Below are positions 1-9,867 of a stretch of 64,000 nucleotides of DNA, in pieces. Positions within the stretch are counted from its first letter, which is position 1; each line of letters opens with the position of its first letter. This DNA is from Lumbricus rubellus. Its lineage: Eukaryota; Annelida; Clitellata; Crassiclitellata; Lumbricidae. The position numbers were made by a program, and so were the translations under genes. The notes under the pieces are model-generated. The model did not search any database and was not told the DNA's origin. It saw nothing but the letters and a program-made list of their open reading frames with translations. The stretch lies in assembly GCA_945859605.1 (NCBI GenBank), contig OX243827.1, positions 186,501 to 250,500 of the forward strand, written 5' to 3'.

Positions 1-266
1 GCAGCAAACAGCAACTTGGAGGAAATTGAGCTACTTCGGCCATGTGATGAGATCTAACGGTTTGGAAAAGGAGCTGATGACGGCATGCGGTGAGGGACGG
101 AGAAGATGCGGAAGACCAAGGAAGAAATGGTTGGATGAAGTACAGGAAAAGTCTGGCATGAGACTGGAGGAACTAAGAGAGGCGACTAGGGAGAGGATCA
201 ACTGGAGAAGATGCACCAGGGCTTTCGCCAGAGCTCCAGTAGCTGACGGCACCAGGTGACCAGGTG
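1..266 (+). mobile_element. Non-LTR retrotransposon 3' end (fragment)
   Basis: The plus frame 26-259 encodes the last residues of a LINE polyprotein (SYFGHVMRSNGLEKEL, then GRPRKKWLDEV and ERINW) and ends just before a short AGGTGACCAGGTGAC tail. A near-identical copy lies at 56670-57283, where the same tail is followed by a target duplication, so the 3' boundary here is probably about 266. The copy is cut by the window edge and is at least 5' incomplete. The motif pattern is that of the C-terminal part after the reverse transcriptase domain of RTE/I/CR1-like LINEs; the clade is not certain. Confidence 0.75.
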
Positions 267-327
267 ACCAACTGAGCAGACAGCTTTGCAATTACACGGC
301 GCTAATAGCAGCCTACAAATCAAATCC

Positions 328-402
328 GCCCAACGGGGGCTCGAACCTGCTACCTCTCGCACTCTTGGCCAGCGTGTTAACCATTACTCTACCGGGCGAA
401 CT
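328..402 (-). repeat. tRNA-like sequence, probable SINE head
   Basis: On the minus strand this stretch reads like a tRNA gene. It has a box-A-like TGGTTAACACG, a box-B GGTTCGAGCCC, and GCCC/GGGC ends that could pair. The anticodon arm does not fold convincingly, so a SINE head or a tRNA pseudogene is likelier than a working tRNA. It lies between the LINE end at 1-266 and the truncated end of the outer Polinton at 438, and may mark the event that removed the element's end. Confidence 0.45.
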
Positions 403-437
403 AGGCTAGTGCTCGATACATATTTTTTCGACCCAGC

Positions 438-1034
438 CTAACCTCCGCCGCCGACAATCAGCGTGTCCACACCCCCACTTTTGTACAAGCCAATACTTTC
501 GGTATATTTAGCACTATTGTCGCGTATTTCCAAACACGTTGTAACCATGTAGCATCCGGCTTTCCGAGGAAGGAAACGGTTCGAATTGACGAGACAATTA
601 TCCGGATCGAATTTTACTGTCGCAAATTTTACTTGCGTTATTGTGTTAGCGGGGATAGCCTGAGCAACGAGGGCGTAAACACTAAACGCTGGGCCAAATG
701 CAGCCTCAGTAGTGGGCCTAGGCACTATCGAAGCAATTCGTTCGTCTACGTATTTTTTATTCGTCAAATGATTATCGTTTGACGGAGAGTCGTCGTGATT
801 CGTTATCAAATCTATAGCTTGTCCCCAACTTAGCGCTTCATCCATTCCCGCTTCCGGATTATTCGTTACAGGCAGGCCTTTGATGCAGTTGCCATTCATA
901 TTTAGATTCCCAGTCGCCGGATTTGCTCCATCTAACCTTAGAAAAGTACTGTTTACTTGACTAAGAGTAACACCTCCAGCAATTACTCTTTGCGTAGACC
1001 CCGAATCTGTATGACCAAATTTATCAACAGGCAT
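438..1034 (-). pseudogene. Polinton fiber-like protein, C1q-like head truncated
   Basis: This 198-residue frame shares the N-terminal block PVDKFGHT and the FLRLDGANPATGNL stalk segment with the three other fiber proteins in the window. It then enters a C1q-like jelly-roll head from about residue 115. The reading frame stops right after the run GGGG, where the inner homologue at 23790-24863 continues for about 50 residues. Beyond 438 the sequence becomes tRNA-like and unrelated, so the gene was cut when the outer Polinton lost its end. The start at 1034 is an ATG 25 bp from the stop of the next gene, preceded by AATTATTATATT on its own strand. Receptor binding is inferred from the architecture. 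Confidence 0.75.
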
Positions 1035-1059
1035 TTTGAATATAATAATTTTTATTAAT

Positions 1060-1809
1060 TCAGGGCCGTAAGAATGTCGCTGAAAAGTCCCTACACAAAA
1101 TGTTCGTAGCGATGGATGAAAAAGCGTGTATGCTGACGTAATCGAACTCGTCTAGAAAAACTATGTTACTACCGATTGAATGGTTGTGTGAACCTTTCGT
1201 GCTCCCTCCGCCCGCAATTTGCATGTACGACACCCCATTTTTATACAGGTGGACGGTGCCATACGCGTTATTACTATTGTTACAAAATTCTATGTACACC
1301 GAAATGATATAGTACCCGGCTTTACTGGGGAAGAAAGAAGTCGTTCCGATACCCTGTTCAATACCGTGTCTTGCGGTGCCACATCTTATTACGTCAAAAG
1401 TAACTGCAGTGTGAGTTCTAGCGATTATAGCCTGTTGAGTTGAACTGTAAGCGCTAACCGCGGGTCCTACCACCGTCGCCACTTTCGAAGTAAGTTGTTC
1501 ATCGACGTATTTCTTATTCGTCAAATGATTATTGTCGGTCGGGACGTCGTCGTGATTCTGCATTAAATCTATTACTTGTCCCCGACTCACAGCCTTATCT
1601 ATTCCCGCCTCCGGAGTATTCGCTGTATTCGTTGTATTCGTTGTAGGCAGACCTCTAATAGTATGACCACTCATATTTAGATCGCCAGTCGCTGGGTTTG
1701 CTCCATCTAGCCTTAGAAAAGTACTATTTACTTGACTTTCAGTAACTCCTCCAGCAATTACTCTTTGCGTAGATCCTGAATCTGTATGTCCAAATTTATC
1801 AACAGGCAT
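1060..1809 (-). CDS. Polinton fiber-like protein with C1q-like head (short form)
   Basis: The 249-residue protein begins with the shared PVDKFGHTDSGS block, continues with stalk-like repeats (NLNMSGHTIRGLP, then LTNKKYVDEQL) and ends with a C1q-like domain from about residue 118 to the terminal SATFLRP. It lacks the middle segment containing TGDTMTGDL that the two inner fibers have, so its stalk is shorter by about 100 residues. The frame is intact. Its position next to the protease and a second fiber gene matches the inner element. Such genes are best read as trimeric receptor-binding fibers of a virus-like particle; this is inference from domain arrangement. Confidence 0.8.
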   Translation of the reverse strand: MPVDKFGHTDSGSTQRVIAGGVTESQVNSTFLRLDGANPATGDLNMSGHTIRGLPTTNTTNTANTPEAGIDKAVSRGQVIDLMQNHDDVPTDNNHLTNKKYVDEQLTSKVATVVGPAVSAYSSTQQAIIARTHTAVTFDVIRCGTARHGIEQGIGTTSFFPSKAGYYIISVYIEFCNNSNNAYGTVHLYKNGVSYMQIAGGGSTKGSHNHSIGSNIVFLDEFDYVSIHAFSSIATNILCRDFSATFLRP

Positions 1810-1836
1810 TTTTTTTACATCTGAATATAATAATTT

Positions 1837-2271
1837 TTAATGCAGGCTGTTTATAACTTCTTGAAAACTCACTCCATCTTTACATGTTTTTTTCAGGACG
1901 TGCAGGCATAAATGACCGCAAAACACTTCGTTGTCGGGCTGTACGCGTTCGCTATTGTAGTACACGGGACTCTGTAAATACTTTAGCAGTTCTGTAGGAG
2001 GGGACAGGCCATAGCTGTCGAAATATATTTTATCCTTGCCGTTCTTTGAAAAAGCGACCCAGTGCGAGCCGGTTCCATTAGAATCGTCTAGATTCAATAT
2101 CCCGCATTCAGTCCGTCTAGGTTTCTTCGGCAGCTCGTCTCTGAGAAATACTCCCCGGAAATTAGGGATATTGAGCTTTTTTGCGGCATCTAGTAGTTCA
2201 AAATTCGTCAACGGATGATTTGGGAGAACTACGCCTTCGACCTTAATGTTTTTCACAGTTGTATAGCTCAT
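1837..2271 (-). CDS. Adenain-like cysteine protease of the outer Polinton
   Basis: The protein has 144 residues. The catalytic set is visible: His70 in GSHWVAF, Asp85 in YFDSYG, Gln111 and Cys118 in FCGHLCL. The spacing matches the adenovirus-type maturation proteases found in all Polintons, which cleave capsid precursors during particle maturation. It is roughly three-quarters identical to the inner copy at 22198-22620 by eye. The gene is intact although the polymerase upstream is broken. The leader is AT-rich, with ATATTAAA directly before the ATG. Confidence 0.93.
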   Translation of the reverse strand: MSYTTVKNIKVEGVVLPNHPLTNFELLDAAKKLNIPNFRGVFLRDELPKKPRRTECGILNLDDSNGTGSHWVAFSKNGKDKIYFDSYGLSPPTELLKYLQSPVYYNSERVQPDNEVFCGHLCLHVLKKTCKDGVSFQEVINSLH

Positions 2272-2293
2272 TTTAATATTTCATCTAGATGTT

Positions 2294-2620
2294 TTACAAA
2301 CTAATGAGCTTTTGAGCTTCTACGCAGGCGAGATAATATTTATGTTTACAATTTTTGCATTCATTCGCCTTTCCATCTTTTTGAAATCGATTTTTAACGT
2401 ATTCCGATATGTTCTGATTTATTTTACACCGACTGCAAACTTTTGTATCTTTTGTCTCCCTATTTTCCTGTCTTGCGTATTTATGTGCAAGCTCTTTCAC
2501 TTTGGTATTGTTACAAAGTTTGCAGCTCGGATAACTTGCGTTCTTTTTTGTATTATCTTTGTGAAATTCGTCCAAACTTTTCTCCATTTTGCATTTGGTA
2601 CACACTTTTACCACATCCAT
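2294..2620 (-). CDS. Small double zinc-knuckle protein
   Basis: This 108-residue lysine-rich protein has two similar CxxC...CxxC modules: Cys7/10 with Cys33/36, and Cys62/65 with Cys88/91. Each resembles the treble-clef zinc module that precedes endonuclease VII or HNH domains, but no catalytic HNH residues are evident. It lies between the polymerase and protease genes of the outer Polinton and has no counterpart at that place in the inner element. On its own strand the start is preceded by CTAATATAAA. A DNA- or RNA-binding role is possible; the function is unknown. Confidence 0.75.
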   Translation of the reverse strand: MDVVKVCTKCKMEKSLDEFHKDNTKKNASYPSCKLCNNTKVKELAHKYARQENRETKDTKVCSRCKINQNISEYVKNRFQKDGKANECKNCKHKYYLACVEAQKLISL

Positions 2621-2674
2621 TTTATATTAGTGTAAATTATTCTTTATTTTGTTTAGTTTTCAGCGTGTAGTGCC

Positions 2675-2678
2675 CATA
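2675..2678. other. 4-bp target site duplication, left copy (CATA)
   Basis: CATA at 2675-2678 is repeated at 4666-4669, directly outside the CTGCC...GGCAG ends of the transposon inserted in the outer polymerase gene. Removing one copy plus the element leaves the polymerase frame uninterrupted here, which supports the boundary call. Confidence 0.8.
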
Positions 2679-4665
2679 CTGCCGTGAAAAGCCAAAACAC
2701 AGTAACTCGAAAAAAATGGTTTTTCATTTTTTTGCATTTTTACGCTTAAGATGTTACTATCTTCATGTCCTGTAAATGTCAGAGTTTTATTTTCACTGGT
2801 TTCCGAAATATTATGTTGCCAAAACACAGTAAGTCGGATATTTTTCAATGGAAATCAAGCCAAAACACAGCACTGCGTTTATGACAACAGAATCTGCGGC
2901 GCTTACAATCGAATGTCAAGCCAAAACACAGTACTGCGTTTTGGCTTAACATAGGCACTATATAAATTACTGTGTTTAGGTGAACTTTCTGTATTCTATT
3001 TCCGGTTATGTTTACAAGACGCGTGAAATTACTTTATCAGCACGAAGTAATCTAATTTATTATTAGTTGGTTTAATATTCATTTCTCATGTTTCAATTGT
3101 TTAATCATTCTCCGTAAGTTACAGGCCTTATAATTGTTATAATATTTTTAATTGTTACAATCGCATGTCTTTCATTGGAAATCAGTTGTTAATTATAATT
3201 AGGGCCTATGTATTTTTTATATCTCAGCGAATATTTCCTATATTTGCACGATGTTGCTATTAGGCCTACTAGTACTGCTGCACGTGTGTGAATAATACAC
3301 GGATGGACCGAAGGCGGTAATCCTTCACTTTGGCGTCCGAAATTATTTCAATGGTTTCAATGGTAGCATCCGATAGTAGGCCTATACACTCCGGGTTTAA
3401 CTGATCGTTTCACTTCAGCGTCCGAAAATATTAATGTCAATCGCGTCGTTCAATAGTTGCCATCCAACTTCTAATTAGATAACAATGATTTTTCATCAAT
3501 CCAGCTCAAATTTGGCAAGAATATTTTCATTAATCCAGCTTCCATTTAAGTAAGTTTCTTCAAACATCCGTCAGTGAACGTGGAACTAATTTGAAAATAT
3601 AAAACGCAGAAAATCCGGAGTATATAACATCGGATGCTATCTTGAATTAATTTCGGACGCTAAAGTGAAGGATTAGCCTACCTTATATTCATGTAGGCCT
3701 ACGCAGTTCGCACCGTGTTTTCAGTCATCTTTTCAAATATGTCCAGACCAATGTCAGTTTAACTCAGTTGAACATTTTAATATTCAGGTAGGCTAAATAG
3801 ATCAAAATCTACATCCATTAATGGGCCCTCCTCGTTAAACTATTCTATTACAAACCTCAGCTGAGCTTCATTATACAGATAGTCTGAATAAACATGGCTT
3901 GAAAGCACAATAAACAGTAACAATAAGGCCTGATACAGCAGCTGCGATTGACAAATCCATAATAGGAAGCTTCAATGTCACTGCCTCCCTGAACTGTCCT
4001 GTCCCTCCCCTACCACTTCCTTTTATCTGTTTTCAGGTTGTGCCTGATTACATGAAATGATATAAAAAATATGTGAAACGTTTACATTGTTGTGTCTCAA
4101 ATATAATTAATTTTTAAACAAATAGACTACGAAATAAAACTAACTAAATAATAAAAGAGATTATGGTTGTAAAACAGAATATCCGTGTAAATTATCTATA
4201 GCAAACTCTTATTAGCTTGCAAAGTTTGTGTAAAATCGCTTTAAATAATAATAATTTTTTACTATAGTTTTTAAAAAAATAATTGTTGTTGAAATTGAAG
4301 CTGTTATTGAAGTCAATTTAATGCAAAGACACTGTTGTAGATATAAAGAGTAACCGTAATCAACGCTTTGCGCTGTTTAGAGTTGTCAAGCCAAAACGCA
4401 GTACGGCGTTTTGGGGTATTGAATACGCATGGAAATGTCAAGCCAAAACGCAGTACAAACGATTTTTGACGATTTTGGTGGATAAATAATATTATTAAAA
4501 ATATTTAATCGTTACCATAAAATAAAACACATTTTATTTCATTTATCGTGTGAGTTTTGTTTGGATTGAACAAATAAACTCCGAGATATTTAAAATAAAC
4601 TTTCAAATCAAGTTTGCGCAAAATATTGGTTTTCCGAGTTACTGTGTTTTGGCTTTTCAGGGCAG
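2679..4665. mobile_element. Non-autonomous DNA transposon with reiterated subterminal motif
   Basis: The element is 1,987 bp with imperfect terminal inverted repeats of about 30 bp, each opening CTGCC and running into TGAAAAGCCAAAACACAG. The motif GCCAAAACRCAGTA recurs near both ends, at about 2691, 2818, 2857, 2920, 4388, 4440 and, inverted, 4640. This is the pattern expected of repeated transposase-binding sites. No transposase-like frame is visible. A 4-bp duplication is compatible with several superfamilies (for example Sola1 or Chapaev-like) and does not decide among them. A smaller MITE sits inside at 3320-3673. Confidence 0.8.
3320..3673. mobile_element. MITE nested in the 2679-4665 transposon
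   Basis: The ends are inverted repeats of about 50 bp. The left end reads ATCCTTCACTTTGGCGTCC and the right end is its near-complement, ending GACGCTAAAGTGAAGGAT. Both are flanked by TA (3318-3319 and 3674-3675). The 354-bp body is AT-rich and non-coding. A TA duplication suggests Tc1/mariner mobilisation. Confidence 0.7.
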
Positions 4666-7600
4666 CATAGGCTAGGGTATGGATCCCGTCGTCCATTATT
4701 ACTCTTTTGTCGTCGTCGGCAGACAGAGCTATTTTATTTACTTCTTCGGTGTAAATTTCATGGCGATAGGATCGAATGACGTTCATCGCTCTCGACTGTT
4801 GTCTTTTCGTAAACACGCAGTCTTTGTAATCTGCGTGAGTGATTGATTTCTTGACGACGTTCTTTTTCACACCTTTACATTTCTTGTAGTCTTCACCCGC
4901 CATCTTGTAAGAGTACAACTTGGATCGCAGTCCGACAAATACTTCGATTTGTTTTCCCGCAGCGTCGTCTTTGAACATACCAACCACTTTTTTATTAACG
5001 CCAGATTCTATACCTGACGGGTGATCTCTCGGATAGTCTGAAGTATCGAACATACTTTGGACGTCGGGGGAAATATCTTTGTAGAAGTCTTCCGTTTTAA
5101 TTTCATACGCCAAAGAATCGGTATCGGTGAATAATAGCTTGGCCCTATCTCCGTACTTGGCCTTGATGTAATTATAATGAAAATCATACATGAGCGTCTT
5201 ACTGATGTCTAATATACACATCCCTAGATATATCGGCTTGTTGTAAAACAACTTGGTCTTTTTCATGTGAACGGCGATGAGGTTTTCATCGAAAATCGTT
5301 CGTCTGTCGTAATTAGTTTTCGCGACTAGCTTGATAGCTTCCTTCTCATCACTCACCAATCGTATGTCAACTCGATTCTCGATAGCCTCCATTGTTTTAC
5401 CGAAAACGCTATTGTTAATCAGTTTGAAAAAGTCTTTCTCAAAATCGTTCGTAGCTTTCATTCTCAGGCCGGTATTCAGATCGATATACTTTTTCAACCA
5501 GGCACTTTCTTCAAATTTTATTCCTTGATGTATTTTTACGATTTTCAATCCGAGACTTTCATACAATTTTAAATTTCCGTAATGAACGACGTACTTCTTT
5601 TTATCGTTCAAGTTTGGAATGAGTTTTGCGACATCCGATCCCGCGGGTTTTACACTCTCAGGAGCTAGAGGATAATCGTTGTGCAGGTCGTGCAATTCCT
5701 TTGGATATTCTAAGTCGACTTCTAACACACATCCCACGCCATCTCGTTCGGTAATGTTTCTCCAATCATTCAATTCGTCATCGTTCATCCATTCAAACCC
5801 ATGAGTTGGCAACGGTTTGCTCATCGCCCATCCGTACAAATTGTTCGCGTCTAAGTATGGAATGAATACTGAATGTTGGGTGGGATTGAAAGCTTCTCCC
5901 ATGTACTCGTTGTTCGCTTTCGCGTATCGATGCGAAATCGTGCTGACACCTCCTCTTATTCCCCGCTTGATCATCAATAACATATCGTAGTCGCTCAACA
6001 ATTCCAACTCTACGCCGGTCGATTTTAACGCCGCGTCCCAAACAAGTCCAGGCGAAGTATAATACCACGCGGGATCTAGGTTGTAGTTCTTCATACAGAC
6101 GTCTCTAAAGTTTTCGAATACATCCGCTAATAATAGAACATCCGATAAATTGTACAAGTCGTGATATTGCCGTAATGTTTTACATTCAAATTTGCCCCAT
6201 ACCGTTTTCGCGTGCTCGTAATCTTTTTCACTAATACCCGAATCGTTTAGTTTTGAATAGAAGCTGTGCTTTGGCGGCAACTCGGTTTCGTTTAATCTTT
6301 CAACACCGTCGACGTAATCATACGGGTAAGCGCCTTTTCTGAGTAAAAGATCCAGCTTCTCACCTTCAAAAAATTTTCCTAAATTCTTGCACTGATCTTT
6401 CTGAAGATTTTTCGATAACGCGTCGAGACTCGAAGGCATGAATCTAAAACTATCGATAAAACGTAATTCGCGCTTGACTTCTTTCTCTTTTCCATCTTCG
6501 TCTACAAACTTATCGACGACGACCTCTCTGCTGAATGAGATATACTTTTCTTCGTTGCAGGGAATGCATTTGATTTTCTCGCCGTGTTCACCTCGTAATT
6601 TCTTGATAAATAAATGGCTGTCATAACCGGTCAAATTGTGAAATACGACAGGGAAGAACTTGGGGACTTTGTATTTCAGATTACATACGTTATGAGCGGC
6701 ACCTCTAAATTTTCCAGTCAAATGACAGTGATCTCGTACTCGTTTTTCATCACCTATAAATTCTCTTTCGCATATATGGCAAACAGTAGCTTCATCAAAA
6801 CATTTCTGCTCAGTTTTGCCGAATATCATCTTCTTGGGGAATTTGAACTCGTTGTATTTTCGTTTTACATTTTCTTCGATAGAGTCTATGAATAACTGAG
6901 CAACATCATCGACCTCGTTTTCAGCTGTAAACCGCACCGGCTCTTGGGAATAAACATCATCGTCGAAGCATTTCAAATGATAACAAAACGAGCTGGGCGT
7001 ATGTTTTTGATACTTGTTGGTGTAAGACGTGCTAGGAACGGGTTGACATGTACCGATAGGTTTGATGAACGATTCAAAGTCGGCAAAGTACACAAACGGT
7101 ACATGCATCTTTCTATAATAATGTGTAAAACTTAGCATAGTCCCTGGTTTGGGTAGTTCTATTCGTTGGGCGTCCTGCTGCGAACAGTACTCAGTATGTT
7201 TGTGAAGCGATTCTACTTTTCTATAACCGACAACATCTTCTGCAATAGTGCATTGAATTATGGGATTTTTCTGTTCGTAGTGCTAGCAATCTGTTAAAAT
7301 TCTTGATCCAGCAATAATGCTTCTTTTCTTCATCAGAAATGAGTAATAGATCTACACACCTATCATTCTCATGCTTTGATATATATAGTGGGAATAGATT
7401 CACATCTTTCTCGTAACCAAAAACATTAACACTAATATTATTATTTCGCTCAAACTTACTCATCACATTAGCATCCGCTGCTACAGGGAATTCGATACCA
7501 GACCAATTGAGTTCCTCAGACTGTCTAATTAATTCTTTCGTAATTCTTTCTGTATTTTTATCGACTGGGTTTAAGGCTCTCGTTACGCACCACTTGAAGC

Positions 7601-8343
7601 ATTCATCGTCTTCGTTCTTTATATTAATAATAGCCTTTTTATTCGCTAAATAATCTGGAAGTGGAATATAAGAACTACCTTTCAATGGTTTATATACCAC
7701 TGTATCGATATCCAATTTCAAAACGGTTTTAAATCTCCAATTACTCCCCCGCATCTGAAAACTTGCCATGCTCTTCTTAATTTTATCCGCTGCGTTGGTA
7801 TATATTTCCCCCACATCGGTTGCTTCTAAAATAATATCACTCTTTGATTTGAAATTAGGCTCAGCCGTTACTACTTCGCCGGTTTTCATATCTACTTTCT
7901 CCATTACGCACATGAGATCGAGTTGAACTTTTACCCCTCGATTTTTTCCTAGCAGCCTAACTACCTGCGGTCTTACAGCCTTGAGAAAAGTTGCAACATC
8001 GATCCTGTTGTCGCCATCGATCGTGTATCTTTTTGTAAACCCTTTGATAGCCGCCGCAGTCTCTCGAAGTTTGAACCTATGAATGGGCGGTTTTATTTGA
8101 GGGGGTAACTGACTAATCTCACTAGTCAGCCAATCCGAAAAAACTATTTTATTTTTCCCCGTATTCAAAAATTTCCAAGTAGTAGACAAGAATGCCGTAA
8201 GTTCCGCTTTTGCTAATCTCGAGTATCCTCGCACGCCTCTCTTTTTTTCAATTTCTCGCAATTCTCGTACAGTGGCGGGAGTATGCGCAGGTGCTTTGTT
8301 GGCCCGGACCCGAGCGCCTAGTCGATCTCCCAGCGATATGAGC

Positions 8344-8349
8344 GCTATG
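8344..8349. other. 6-bp target site duplication of the inner Polinton (left)
   Basis: GCTATG here is repeated at 25252-25257, directly outside the two inverted-repeat termini. Six base pairs is the known Polinton duplication length. Confidence 0.93.
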
Positions 8350-8732
8350 AGTAGATGTATATTTTGCCCTTTGGATGTCTTTTATTTTCCTGAGGGGGGT
8401 GCTCGGTAGTACAGTGGAATCCTGTATAGGGTTATTAACTTGGATGTCTTTTATTATTTCCTGAGGGGGGTGCTCGGTAGTGCAGTGGATAGCTCGGTAG
8501 TACCGTGGTTAGTAATCTTTTATTATTTCCCCCTGATTCCTCCTCTTCTCCTTTGGGGTATTTTATTATTTTTCCTGATGCATAATTAATTACTTAGCTA
8601 CCTTTTAAGAAATCTGATATTGAAGATAAATTAAGTTTAAATGGTGCTAAAGGATAATCTGGGGGTGTTTTCCATTGAAGAAACAATCAGCTAATAAACC
8701 AGTTAAAAGTCTTAGTCTTTTGTGTAAGCTAT
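8350..8732. repeat. Left terminal inverted repeat of the inner Polinton
   Basis: This matches the reverse complement of 24931-25251. The match is strong up to about 8680 and weaker to about 8732. The left arm has an extra partial copy of the segment TTGGATGTCTTTTATT...GTGCTCGGTAGT (first at about 8371-8438, again from about 8440), so it is about 60-70 bp longer than the right arm. The arms carry the replication origins and integrase recognition ends in known Polintons. Confidence 0.9.
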
Positions 8733-9036
8733 AATATGCAGGCCGTTTTATTCCATTGGCGCGCCATACTCAGCGTGCCATGTTTACATCCGACTTAAGC
8801 CAGCGGCTGCAGCAGCCCGACACCGAGCGAGACAAGCAGATGGTGTGCGAACGCGTCATGTATCTATTTTTAACCATACAGCAAACATTATAATAATTTA
8901 TGGCCAGCTAAGCATACTCGCAGCCATGCGTTCATTCATGTCACTCTAGCTATGTGTATCAGGTCGCAAATCACGCGCTGTAACGAGGCTACCACAATAA
9001 TACAGTGTGTTGACGGTTTCGCGTCCAATGCTCTAT

Positions 9037-9253
9037 TTTGTTTGTTTGTATGTGCACTTGTTATAGCGCCCCTTCAAGCTCTCTTCTCAGAGGCGCTCCC
9101 GATGCAGAGCGGACACTGCATCGGAGTTTCACGCCGAAGCGCTGAGCAATTGTGAGTGAAGGACTTGCTCAAGGTCCTTACGCGGTGAGATGGATTCGAA
9201 CCTCGAACCTTCCGGCTCCAAGGCAACGACGCCACCACTACACCACCGCGCTT
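9037..9253 (-). mobile_element. tRNA-derived SINE
   Basis: On the minus strand this starts with a tRNA-like head (box A GTGTAGTGGTGG, box B GGTTCGAATCC). It continues through a body with the TCCGATGCAGTGTCCGC segment and ends in GGCGCTATAACAAGTGCACATAC followed by CAAA-type repeats. The family is the same as at 44128-44353 (plus strand) and 25795-25992. The 3' end resembles the 3' end of the LINE at 61733-62302. Confidence 0.9.
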
Positions 9254-9376
9254 CACAAATGACTAGTGGGTAAGTCGTTTCGCCCTGGAAGGGCTCCTCA
9301 GAACACCTGTAAGGTGTTGACGACCTCCCCATCAACTGAGGGTCTTATGGTCTTCAAAGATTACACGAGCCGCAGC

Positions 9377-9637
9377 CTAATCCAGGTCGTCGGTAGGCCT
9401 AAGCGAGGTCATCTCAGTCTGAATACCTAAAATCTCAGACCTCAGAAGATCGTTCTCTTCCTTGGTTGCTTTAAGGTTAGCAACCATTTCTCTCACTCGC
9501 TGCGCTTGTTTTCTCTCCTTAGCTTTACCCTTCCTAAGCTTATTTTTTGTTCTAGCCAACTCCAATTCTTTCGCTTGTATGCTGTTAGGTTTTTCACCAA
9601 CCAAGGTCAAAAGAAATTCTTGCAGAGTTCCAGCCAT
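9377..9637 (-). CDS. Short coiled-coil reading frame in a MITE
   Basis: The frame has 86 residues beginning MAGTLQEFLLTLVGEK. It continues as a charged heptad-like helix rich in Lys, Arg and Glu (roughly residues 22-75), ending in an acidic PTDDLD. It starts with an ATG and lies wholly within the MITE at 8739-9867, in neither Polinton nor SINE sequence. It could be an oligomerisation segment of a transposon-encoded protein or a captured host exon. I do not recognise the family, and it may not be translated. Confidence 0.4.
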   Translation of the reverse strand: MAGTLQEFLLTLVGEKPNSIQAKELELARTKNKLRKGKAKERKQAQRVREMVANLKATKEENDLLRSEILGIQTEMTSLRPTDDLD

Positions 9638-9867
9638 TATTCAAAATCCGTCACACGACAGCAAAATCCGTCCGCATGTGACCAATTTTTCTTCGGTCAC
9701 ATGCATTATTATATACGGTCACGTGATTCAGAACCTTCTCGAAAGATCGAGAAGCTGATACAACGTGTACATTCATCATTGGCTACCGAGGTGGCTGCAG
9801 CCGCTGGCTTAAGGCGTATGTAAACATGGCACGCTGAGTATAGCGCGCCAATGGAATAAAACGGCTT

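Larger units (their letters stand above)
2637..8349 (-). pseudogene. Protein-primed DNA polymerase B of the outer Polinton (broken)
   Basis: The main frames are 7221-8349 (N-terminal part) and 4505 to about 7235 (exonuclease and polymerase part); the last codons and stop lie at 2637-2678. Recognisable are ADFESF (exonuclease I), the endonuclease VII-like CHICEREF...DHCHLTGKF finger, NLTGYDSHLF, DANNLYGWAM (motif A), NNSVFGKT (motif B) and FTDTDSL (motif C). There are three breaks. The inner Polinton is inserted after 8349, a frameshift lies near 7225-7235 inside an HYCRRC zinc finger, and a 1,987-bp transposon separates the last 14 codons. The core motifs are otherwise unmutated, so inactivation looks fairly recent. 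The gene would have replicated the element from a protein primer. Confidence 0.92.
8739..9867. mobile_element. MITE-like element inside the inner Polinton
   Basis: The left end reads CAGGCCGTTTTATTCCATTGG and the right end is its close inverted copy, finishing CCAATGGAATAAAACGGCTTG. Inverted similarity extends about 75 bp, to the GCCAGCGGCTGCAG segment. No clean target duplication was found, so the outer limits may be off by several bases. The element holds a SINE (9037-9253) and a short coiled-coil reading frame (9377-9637). Confidence 0.75.

Noticed and set aside
328..402. Functional tRNA gene
   Set aside because: Boxes A and B are visible but the anticodon arm does not fold; more likely a SINE head or tRNA pseudogene.
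5793..6068. 91-residue minus frame within the outer polymerase
   Set aside because: It lies in another frame of the same strand across conserved polymerase motifs; shadow.
9074..9335. Short frames such as the one reading GGVVVASLPWSRKVRGSNP
   Set aside because: These are translations of the tRNA-derived SINE and recur wherever the SINE occurs.
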